Shown here in pieces: positions 35,501-47,500 of a stretch of 64,000 nucleotides of DNA. The notes under the pieces were generated by a model. The model did not search any database and was not told where the DNA came from. It saw only the letters and a program-made list of their open reading frames with translations. The stretch is from Symsagittifera roscoffensis. Taxonomy: Eukaryota; Xenacoelomorpha; Acoela; Convolutidae. Within the stretch, counting starts at the first letter, position 1, and each line of letters starts with the position of its first letter. Both the position numbers and the translations under genes were made by a program. The stretch lies in assembly GCF_963678635.1 (NCBI RefSeq), contig NC_087065.1, forward strand, positions 4,797,209-4,861,208, in the 5' to 3' direction.

Positions 35501-38500
35501 AAAAAATAAATGGCCTTATCTCTTTGGATTTGTAGCACAATTTATGATGGAGAGTTTTTTGTTAAAATTAATCCAATTTGAGAAAATTGGATAAATAGTT
35601 ACAACTTTTATTTTGCTGGGAAATCTGATAATTAATTTCCATTTTCAAATTTAGAAGTCGATCACGTTTTTCGTGACCTTTACAATTTTGCTGTTCGATA
35701 GTGAACTTTGCCTTCTTTATAACAATAAAAATGAACTGAACTTAAAAAGAAATCACAAGTCAACCGCGAAAAATCAAAAGTGAGCGTGAACAAATTTTAA
35801 GACTATTCCTGAAAAAAATCCTCAAGACCTATATAAGAGTACTCACTACGTTCATTAATCTTAAAACTAAAAATAATTTTTTTAAAAAAATAGTTTCGTT
35901 TATTGTGCATAGTGTGATGAGAGAAGTATAAAACCGCCTAAAAAGTTAGTGAATTAGACCAAAACGACAACAGTTGTCCTATAAAAAGAATAACAATGAA
36001 AAATTGAACAAAAACTAAAAAAAAAACATTCAAATACGGATCATATTATTTTTTTGTCTAAGAAGCGCTAAATAAAGCCTTTTAAACTAGTTTTTTTTCG
36101 ATTTAAAATAACTTTTTTAGCTCAAAACTTTCATAGCCTCGAAATTAGGTTAAAACTCATTGTCAAAAAGTTTTTCTCGACACTTGGACAAATTTTTGGA
36201 TGAGATAAATCACTCGACCCATTCCACTGTTTCATTGAGGGACCTGATTTCAAGTAGAAAACAAACAAAAATGAAAAAAAATACACCCCCAATAGAAAGT
36301 TCCTTCCCATTTTCAACGCTCGGAACAATCAGCAAAACTAAAATCGGCAGTCGATAGACAATCAAATTGGGACTGGCGAGCCCATTAAATCTATACAGGA
36401 TATTGCCTTAAGGAAGTGATGTTTGCCCAGCAATTAAGAGAAAGCAGATTCAGTATTGCATGTGCAGCAAGATTTTCAAAATGAGCTCTAATAAGATACC
36501 CATAGCTAAGTTAAGCTCAAATCATTAACCTCCGGATTGGGCCATCGTCTGCTTAAATAAAAAAAACTCAATGTAAGCTACTTGAACTACAAGAAACTTT
36601 TATCGTGAACCAAAAGTCAGTCTTGTATTTTCGCGCCATGTGCACTGTTATAATTAAAAGCGTAATGCGCCTTCCATTTAGCAATTAAATCTAATTACAA
36701 TTAAGGAAAATGCAAAAGTATCAGGTTTCCCTAGACCCAAAATAAAAAAGGCAAACTTTTCAACAAAAACAAATGGAAGCCAACAGACAGTTGGAAAAGT
36801 GCCAATGAACGGAAGTAAACAGAAAAAAAATACTGATTTGTTGTTCGAAAAAAATCTCAACTTTCGAACTTTAAAGAAAAAAAGACGGCCTTAAATCTTG
36901 AAATTCTTGATTAGTTTATGATTGACACTTGTTAAAACGCTAGCGCAAAATTAACGCAATTTGACACAGAGGGAAAGGCAAGGGAAAGGAAAGGAAAGGC
37001 AAAGGAAAGGCATTTACAGCGAAAGGCATTTACAAAGGAAAGGCATTTACAAAGGAAAGGCATTTAACAAAGGAAAGGCATTTACAGCGAAAAATGACCT
37101 CAACTTTCAAAATTTATTTTTGAAAATATTCCCTAACAGCTCTTTGAATTTCCGGAACAATTTATGATTGACACTTTTTAAAATAAATTAGACCAATTTT
37201 AGAAAACTGGATCAATAAGTAAAATTTTTATTTTGCAGGGAACTCTAAAAATTTGATTCGATTTTTCGAAGTTAGAAGTTGACCAGGTTTTCCGTGGCCT
37301 TAATGCTTTCACTGTTTGACAAGGGAGTTTGCGTTTTTCAACTAAGAAAATAAAGTGAAAATAAAACAGAGGCGAAGCTGCGCGCTTCGTACCACTTGCG
37401 ATACAAAACCAGAAAGACGCTAAGTTGGAAAAAGATCCAAAAAAATCGAAATTGTTAAAAAAACTAGATCAATCAAAATGAATCAGGCTAATTTTGAAAC
37501 AAAAACATGTCAGGAGAATAAAATGTGAAAACCGCATAAACAAAATTACCAAAAAACACTGATTTGTTGTTTGAAAAAATCTCAACTTTCGAATTTCAAA
37601 GAAAAAAAACGATGGCATTGAAGCTCTTTGAATTTCTAGAACAAATTATGATTGACCCTGTTATGATAAAATCCATGAATTATGACCACATTGAAAAAAA
37701 CTGGAACGATAGGTAATCTTTTGATTTCGCTGGGAGATCTGAAAACTAAATTCCACTTTCGAAACTATAATTCGATCACGTTTTTCGGAACCTTTATACT
37801 TTTGCTCTTCGATAGAGGTTTTTTCTTCCCTTTGAACAAATCAAATGAACTGAATTTGAGAACGAATCAGAAGTCGAACCGTGAAAAAGTACATTTGAGC
37901 CTGAAATTTTAAAATTTTTCCTGAAAAAAACTCAGAGCTTGAGCTACGTTCATTGACTCTTAAAAAACCGGCAATTTTAGAAAAATCCTAAATTGTACGC
38001 CATCTATTTAGTTCGACTAATTTCATGAAAAACTTGGTGAAGTTTTCAAAAAACAAACTTGATGAAACCATAAGCCAAACAGTTCCTTGAAAGCCCGAAT
38101 ATTTAACTCTGGTGAACTAAAACATTAACTTTCCTTTAAAACTCCCAAATAAGTAGCAAAATAAAATCTGTAGATGCTTTATAGCTCTTTTTTCCTACCA
38201 GTAAATATCAAGATGGTATATGGTTAACAAAGCGTAATTAGTTGGCATGCCAACTTTTGTAGAGAGGCGAAGTGGAGCTCAGCACCACTTGCTATAAAAC
38301 TTAAAAAAACTTAAATCGAAAAAAATGATAAATGTTTGAAACTAGGTGAACCAAAATTTACGAATGTGTCAATAAAAGAAAACAAGGGTACCAACTAAAG
38401 CTCGAGGTAGCAGTTTGATATATTTTGAATTTGTTATATTGATGCCAGATGCAATAAAAATTCAAAAATTGGACACTTCCCAAAACATTAACAATTTTTG

Positions 38501-41500
38501 AGATTTTTCCAAGGACATGACATTTGGATACAAAAATTAAGAAGTCACCGCTTCTGCGGGAATGATTCTCGCAATCAGTCCTTTCGATTGATTAGGGTAG
38601 TTTTTTAGTTTCTAAAAAACGGTCAAAAGTTCAAAAACTGACTTTCCAAAATCCTGAACTCTATTCTGCTATAAAAAAAAAGTCGTGGCCGCTTAACCAG
38701 AGAAGGTTCATAAAACCTTGTTCTCCATTGTACACTTAACCTAAGAAATTACAGGGTAGTTATCAAGAAAAATTGTCTGGAAAACGGTCAACAAATCGAA
38801 AATATTACTTTTCCGAGAATTATAGTTTTTGGTGGGAAAAATTTTGGGCGTAGCCGCTTTGACATTAGAGATTCACACAATCTGTTTTTCAATTGAACCC
38901 AAAACCTCAAATTTGGGAGGTTAGTTTTCGAGACCAGTTAAAGAATTTCAAAAAACGTTTAAAAATTACTTTTCTGAGGGCCATAACGTTTTGCGTTAAA
39001 AAAAATTGGGCGTAGCCAATTACTCAACCCATAATATCCATTTAAATTTTTCGAAGGTTGTAGACAGTGGAGAAAATTAAGAACGGAAAAGGGGATTATG
39101 AAGGCATAGGGGAATAAAGGTCCTTTCCATTGATATTCCATTTTTGAAAATCAGTACAATCCTTTTTTTAAGGAAAACTATAACTTTTTGCAAAAAAAAA
39201 GAAAAAATTTTCCAGAGCGTCTCAAAACATGAAACAAAATTAAAAAGCCAATCACACACATTTTCATAATACCTGTTTTTATCAAACATAAATTCTAGGC
39301 AAACATGCCAAGCAAGACATTTGACTTTTAAATTAGCAACAGAACAAAATTAACAAAGAGAAAACGAAACCGACAATCTTTGAGCCGAAAAAAAAAATTA
39401 TAAAATTTTTTTTAAAATTTAAGTCGCCCTGAAACTACCATCAACCATATTTTCACTAGCGACTACAAGGAAAATTGCTTACAGCACAAATAAAATCCGT
39501 GATGTGGCAACCAAAACGACAAAACTTAGGCTTTCTTTTGTCGACCGGAAAAAAGTTTCAATTGCATTCAATTTATTGAGAAAAACAAGGTTTGTCCGCA
39601 ACTGGAACCCAAAACCTTAGGGTGGGAAAGCGACGGCGCTACCTTTAGGCCAATTGGGAAAGAGCCTAAAATTTGTTAAGATTCAATAAAAAAGCAAGTT
39701 GAAAACATGTAAAAGTTGTTAACGGGAAAAAAAGTCTAGCTACAGATTACAAGACGATTGCTCTCGCAAGTGTAAACAATAGGACAATCGAACAGAAAAA
39801 TTTCTCGCAAGGACTCGCAGGTAGAAGTTATATGAAATGTTTAACTTTTCAAAACTACAAACTACGGAAACTTTGTGTTGAATTTTCCCTTGTGTTGAAT
39901 ATTGATATTGAATATTCTGAATTGAATTAAGATTCTGAAATTGAACTAAGAATCGATAATAAGACACCAATAGTGACTCACTTGTGTGAATGGCTCTAGA
40001 CTGTTCATGATGTTGCTGAGAACTGAGAGCAACACCATCTCGTCCTGGAATCCAGTCCAGATGTGAGCCAGATTGATGAACTGTGGCTGTAACACACATA
40101 ACAAACAATTAATACGAGGCGAATCGAGGCGTCGCAAAACTTCCAATTTCACAATAAAAAGTAAAATAAAACATACCCAGTACAAAAAGACACTATTTGA
40201 ATGACATCTCGGCCATAACAACAAAAAAATTAAATAATGGCAAGCAAAAACCAAAACATTTGGAAAAAATCTATCAAGATTATCATCGCTATTGAACATC
40301 CGCCCGTACTTTTTTTTGCAAATCAACAGCGCGTATTTCATTAATGCATAAACGAGGAACTCAAAAAAATATTTCGAATAAAGTAAGGACCAGATTTCGA
40401 CAACGAGTGTGATATGAATGAAAAAAAGATGATCTGAAAAAATCAAGCCATTCAGTTGATCTAAATCTCGAAACCACTCGCTAACTGGCCTTTTTGGTTT
40501 TCTTCCAAGATGGGATTTTTTTTATTGCTTTGAGTTATGTGAATAATAATCGAGTCTGTTCCCTTCTTGAAAACGAATTATTAATTTTATGAACAACTTA
40601 TGATTGACAAATTTTTGATAATTCGAGAAAAATGGATCAATAGATAAACTTTTATTCCGGTAATGTGTACTTTTTGAGGAAATGCATCGCTGAAATTTGC
40701 AAAAAAGAACGATAAATTTAACGGGTAACTTTAACTAACGGTTAACGGGTAAATTTAAACCTAGATTAAAAAAAAATGAGGAGATTTAACTTTATCCTTC
40801 GATTTATAGAGAACGATTGCAGAAATGACAAAAGGAGACGATGACCAAGAAGCCGAAAATGCAACGACAACAAAAAAGACCATCCGACCGAGAATCGAAC
40901 CACATATCTTCGAGGCCACCTGCACGCGCTTTAAAATTACTAACATAGCCAACAGACAGTAAGAAAAGAGTCATAAACGCAAGGATCAAGAAAAACACTG
41001 ACTTACAAAGGAAAGTCATTTACGGCGAAAAAGGCAAAAGATGGCCTCAAATTTAAAAAAATATATTTTTAAAAATATTCCCTAACAGCTCTTTGAGTTT
41101 CCAGAACAACTTATTATTGACACTTTTTAAGAGAAATTAAACCAATTTGAGAAAACTGGAGCAATAAATAAAATTTTTATTTCGCTGGTAACTCTGAAAT
41201 TTCGATTCCATTTTTCGAAATTAGAAGTCGATCAGGTTTTTGTGACCTTTAAATTTCTGCTGTTCGATAGCGGAGTTTGCCTTTCTTTTAACAATGGAAA
41301 TACACTGAACTTAAGAAGAAACCACAAGTCAAACCGCGAAAAATCAAAATTGAGCGTAAACAAATTTTTTTTTGAAAAAAAAAACACAAGACCTATCTAA
41401 GAGTACTCACTATCTTCATTACTCTTAAACACATCCAACCGACAGTTGGAACAGTGTCAATGAACACAAGCACCCAGAAAAGAAATACTGATATTGTTTG

Positions 41501-44500
41501 GAAAAATCTCAACTTTCGAACTTCAAAACGGCCTTAAATCTCCTTGAAAATCTTGATTAGTTTATGATTGACGCTTGTTAAAACGTTAGTGTACAATTAA
41601 CGCAATTTGAGACAGAGGGAATAATAGGTACATTTTTTATTTTTCTGAGAAATTTGATAATTAAATTCCTTTTTCGAAATTAGAAGGCAACCACGTTTTT
41701 TGTGACGTTTCCGATTCTTCTGTTCGATAGTGGAGCTTGCCTTCCTGTTAACAAAGAAAAGGCATTTACAGGGAAAAAGCCGAAAAATGACCGCAACTTT
41801 ATTTAAAATTTATTTTTAAAACATTGCCTAACAGCTCTTTGAACTTCCGAAACAATTTATGTTCGACACTTTTTAAAAGAAATTGAACCAATTTGAGAAA
41901 ACTGGATCAATCAGTAAAATTTTCATTTCGCTGGGAACTCTGATAATTCGAAGCTGAGCTTCCTACAACTTGCGATACAAAACCAAGAAAGAAGCTAAGT
42001 CGGAAAAAAATCCAAAAAAATATCGAAATTGTCGAAAAAACTAGATCAATCAAAATGAATCGGGCTAATTTTGAAACGAAAACGTGCCAGAACAAAATGT
42101 GAAAATCGAATTAAAAAAATTACCAAGCGAAAACAAAGCGGAGAATACACAAGCAGAAACCCTTTTAAGCCGAAAAAATCAAAAAGACTTTAAAAAAGTT
42201 AACAAGTCCCACTTTCCCTCAAAACACACACACTCACATACAAATATTTTTTTTCGCTCGCCGAAAGATGGAATATGAAGCCATCAAGCCAATATAATTT
42301 GGGCCCGAAACCTATCAAATCGAAAAACAAGAAAAAAGTCAAGATGGCTAGTCTCTTAGAAATCGCAGGTGACGGCACTGATACTCGCACTGTTGAAAAC
42401 AAATGGCAGGCACTGACATTAAAAAAAATATAGCATTTTTTTGGCTTTTTGACCCAACAAGAGCTGCTCATACTACCTGAAAAAAAAATTAAAACTGAGT
42501 AAGCATGCAAAGATTTTTGGGCGATAAAAAAAAACTGGCACTGATATTCATTTACGGGCACTGACAGATCACACTTCGCACTGATTTGGCACTAAACGCA
42601 CTAATACCGTGGCCACCCTGCTATTATTTCTAGAAAAATTTTAGATTTTAACTTGAAACGACTCAAAATAAGGTCACTAAGCCGATAAAATATAAGCCGA
42701 AACCATTTAGGCAGAATAATATTTTTAAGCAAAAAAACAAAGAAAAATATACGAAGCCAAGAAATTACAAACAGCAGAAATAAATCAATATTAAAGCAAC
42801 TACAATGTGAAAAGCGTACAGCAAAAAAAAAAACAATTATAGGATGTGGCACTTAAGCCGACAAAACATAAGCAGACAATTAAAAATCCGACAATTTTTT
42901 TAACGGAATATTTCCGGTTTGAAAAAAGGTCCTGTCAATCTCGAATCCAGGACCATTGCAATCCCAAGCATATTACTATCAGGCCAAGTGCACCGGAGAC
43001 GCAAAGAAATTTGAATTCAATATGACCTAAAGCTTAATTTACCATTTTTAATTTTGGCCATTCTGTGAACAAAGTTATGTAAGGGAAAAAATTCTTGTAC
43101 CCGATTGCAATACCCTTGCTTATCGCATGGGTAAAGAAATCGACAAACCGATAAAAAATCAGGACGACCTATTAAAAAGTATTCACTGCGTTCATGACTC
43201 TTTAAAACTAAGCACTAGTATCAAACTAACTAAGTTTTGATATGAAGCAAGCTCAATTTCTGATAGAATTGCAAGAAAAGTTGTTCAATGGAAAACAATC
43301 TAGGACCCAGTTACAAAACACTTGCTCTGGGAACTGTTACAATCTCTTACACTTATTTCAGTTCAAATACAGTTACCGCATCAGTAATTCTTGAGACTTA
43401 CTCCTGAGCGACAGGGCTATTCTATCATTTCTGCAATCTGTAATATATTATGTCAAAATTTCCATGCGTTTTTTCGCGAAGTCCATTTGTATGAAGTTTA
43501 ACATGCACTTTGTTTGTCTAAGAGTAAAAACATTCCTCATGAGAAACCTTCTAAAAATCCAAATAAAAACTGGAAATGGAGGTGAAGCTGCAACTTTGTA
43601 AACACAAGCCAACAAAAATGGCAAAAATAGCTCTAAAACGGTCAAAAAGTGAAAATGGAAGGAAAAGCTTAAACTAAAAAATCTGCTATGTACCGGAACG
43701 AAACCGAGCAGTTTTACTTAGGATTTGAATTGGAGAAAAAAGTGTATATCAAAATATGACAATACGCTGCGCTGGGGTAAAAAGTGCGGATCTACTTAAC
43801 AATCCCCCCTTCAACAAAGGGGGAGATTGTTAAATCGATTTGTTGCAGTGAATTTCCGACCAATCAGAATGCGGCAAAATCGAATTTACATACAACTCTC
43901 TAGTGCGAATTTTCTGTTTTTTTTTCACAGGGGAGAGATTCTTCAGTAGATACAAAAGGGGGGGGGGGGTTGTTAAGTAGATCTAAAAGTGCTAATAGAC
44001 TAGGATAAAATTCAATTGCAAAAGTTTGTTCACTTTCTCTGTGATGGATAAGATTGGCAACTACAACTTACGTATACTTGTGCGGTGGGCACAGCTGTTC
44101 TAGCTTGGACTGTTGCTTGCAGCTGTTCCAGTCTCTGGGCCAACTGGTTCTGCAGTGCCTCAATGTGGCCAGCACACCCTATTACGTCATCCTAAGCACA
44201 GACACAAAAAATAACACCCTCCACGAACACAGAAATCTCTGGTTGTTAAATCTGAGTGGATACGTATAATGCTGGCATATGATTGATAATTTTATTCGTT
44301 GTAAAACATCCAAAAGCGTTCAAGTTTACAATTTGTAAGAAACTAAGCAAAATTCAGCTATCGGCATAGTCTGCCCTTCTTAATTGTCGGCTCCCCGCAC
44401 CACAAGTGAGTAAAATCTTTATTTCGCTGGGAAACCTGAAAATTAAATTCCACTATCGAAACCTTTACACTTTTGCTGTTCTGTAATGAAGATTTACTTC

Positions 44501-47500
44501 CTTTTAACGAAGGAAATTTTAACTTCACATAAAAAAAGAATCAAGAGCCAAACCGCGAAAAAAAAACGACTCTAGAGCCAAACCGCGAAAAAAAACGAGT
44601 CTGAATAAATTTTAAGACTTTTCGAAAAAAAATCATCACATGTGTAAAGAGTCTGGACTATGTGCATCGACTCTTAAAAAAGCATAGGTTGTGCTAGACT
44701 GTTTGTGACATGCGACTGACCCTAAGGATGTTGAGGAACTGTTGGTGTTGTCTGCTGTTGACTAGGGAGTCCTTGATCAACTGCAGAGGGGGTCCCTCTT
44801 TCAACAGTCCCTGGTGGATTCTCTCGATCACTGCAGTGTAGGTGCATGCCACACGACTACTGTCCCCCATTGCCGCATCCACATTCTTCATAGTGGCAGG
44901 GATTGCCTCGTTCAGAATCGCCGGCAGATCATCGATGCCCTCGCCTCCCTTCCCACAGTCTTTATTGAACAGACTGCAAACAAACAACAGAAATATCGAT
45001 AAAACTAATAAGTAATTTACAATTCGCAATCAAATATATGTGATTTTTGAAAAAAAAACCAAATCAAGCGGTAGTTCTAAAAATCCGATTTAAATCAAAC
45101 ATTCAATAGAATCTAATTTTTTGCAACCCTGCCTAACAGATTGCCAAAAAACTGAGTCTGACTAAATAAACTTTTTTAAGTCTTTTATGGATAATTTTTA
45201 AGCTCGAGAACGGCAAATTGCTCAAGCAAACGAAATAGGCTGACACAACGGTCCGAATGGTCTAACGACATTCTCTCGAGCTTGAAACTAAATAGTAACT
45301 TGAACAACAACTGTTTTTCATCAAGGGTGCGACAGAAAAAACTACAGTTTTTTAAAAACTACTTTAAAAATTCCAAAAATTGTCCTATCAAATCTGTCCA
45401 GTTCCAATCAGAGCAGATTAGTAGTTCAATAACTTCAACTCCATTCTACTCTTCTGCTGTTCTAACCGTATGCCTGTGACTATGAGGGTGAGTTCGTTCA
45501 GCTGTCGCTCCTTGTCCCTCTTGGTCAAATTCATGAAAGTTCCCAACTCTGCCTGTGGAAACACACTCTGCAGGGCGGCTGAAAAGAAAACATAGCAGAC
45601 AGATAATTGGAAAAGGATCTCTTCAACTATCCTGCCCCCCTTTCACACACACACAACCTTTGCAAAAGGGGGAAAATCGTTACTAGGTACTATAGGGAGA
45701 AATAGTTCGTAAGATCCCCGTTAACAAGGCTAGTTTTCATTTAAAAAAACAAGCCAAGAAAATGGACCGTGAAATAAGCATCGGAAAAAATACCAAACGG
45801 TAACAAAGCCGAAAAATACCTTCGCAGAAACACCAAGCCGAAAAACGTCAACAAAACTTAAGTTAATATGTCCTCCTTCCCCCTCAAAACACAGTCACGC
45901 ACATACAATATTTTTTCGCTCGCCCAAAGACGCAATATGTCCTTAAAAGCGATATAATATAAGCCAAAACCTATCAAGCCAAAAGAAAATGGTTGTCATG
46001 GAAAACTTGAACCAGAATTTCTATTAAGATTTTTAGCCTTTTGTGCGATCCAGAGGTGAGCATAAAAACTTTGTTTTTCTTGAAACAAACCGAAATTGGG
46101 TCCTTAAGCCAATAAAAATAGGCCGGAACCATTTGGCCAGAACAGTTTTTTAAGTGCAAAAAAAAAGAAAATATAACAAGTCAAGGTTAGCAAAATTACA
46201 AACATCAGAGGTAAATCAGAATACTAAAACCAACTATAATGTAAAAAAAAAACAATTCTACAATGTGACAACTAAGCAGACAAAACATACGCAGACAAAT
46301 AATGAGCCGACAAATTTTATGTGAAACTAAATATTTCCTGTTTGAAAAAAAAAACAGATCCTGTCAGATTCGAACACAGGACCTTTGCCGTCCCAGGCGT
46401 ATTCGTTACTTCCACAGAAAAGGTGCCGGAGACAAAAAAAATAAAATTGATTAGGAACTGAACATCGATTTACTATATCTAATTTTGACCATTCTGTGCC
46501 TAAAGTTTTTACGGGAAAAAGTTCTAGTACCCGAATGCAATACCCTTGCAATCGCAAAGGTAATAAAACAAATTACTGCGAAATAATCAAGTATTTATTA
46601 TTCTTGCGTACGCTTGTTTTCTCATCTCAATTCTGATTGGTTCATAATGATCATGAGCCCTTCTTATTTGAGATAAGAAATCAAACGTACGTGATTATAT
46701 CATTTTCTACAAAATCCTTTTACAAAGTGCGGATTTTTTTTGGTAGATCACCCGTAGACACAATTTGTTGGTTTTCAGGCGTCTAGCATTTTTGAACTTT
46801 CCCGTAATAAATTTCAAAATTTTTAAAATGTTTCAATTTTAAATTCTCCACTCCGACTTGTATGCTGATGTTCACAAACCTGATTATTCTTTCTAATACT
46901 AGATATCATTGAGTTGTTTCAAGTAAACTACAGATTTAAATGGAAAACTCTAAATAAAAATATTTAATGATATTTATTAATATAAATATTAATTTATGTT
47001 AAATTAATGAATTAGCTTCAATCGAGCAGTCTTCAAGTGAGTAATTTCAACACTTGCAGTCTATTTAAAGATTTTATTCCTTTATTCTTCATTACATCAC
47101 ATGTAATTTTGTTGTTACATTCTACGGCTGTCCACTCAATTTAACTAGTTTTTTGTAAGATTCTCAGGAAATCTAAGCTAGGAGGAAATACAATTTAAAA
47201 GTCTTCTTGTCCTAGCCCAAAGCCAAAATTTTGAAACTTTATTGCAATCAATGAAAGTTTTCAAGCTCCGAATCTTGATCTAAATATTTTCAGCAAATTG
47301 ACATATTATTTATGAACTCCTTCCTCGCATTTTACCTAATAGTTTCAGTAGTTCATCATGGAGTTCCGTTGCTCTAAAAGTTGCCTTTCATTTTGTTTAA
47401 CTGACAGACTGCATTTTTTAAATACTTAAATTTTATTTAACGGTTTGAATTTTCTAATCACCGATTTAGAGAAGAACAATCGAAAAACAGTCGAAAAAAT

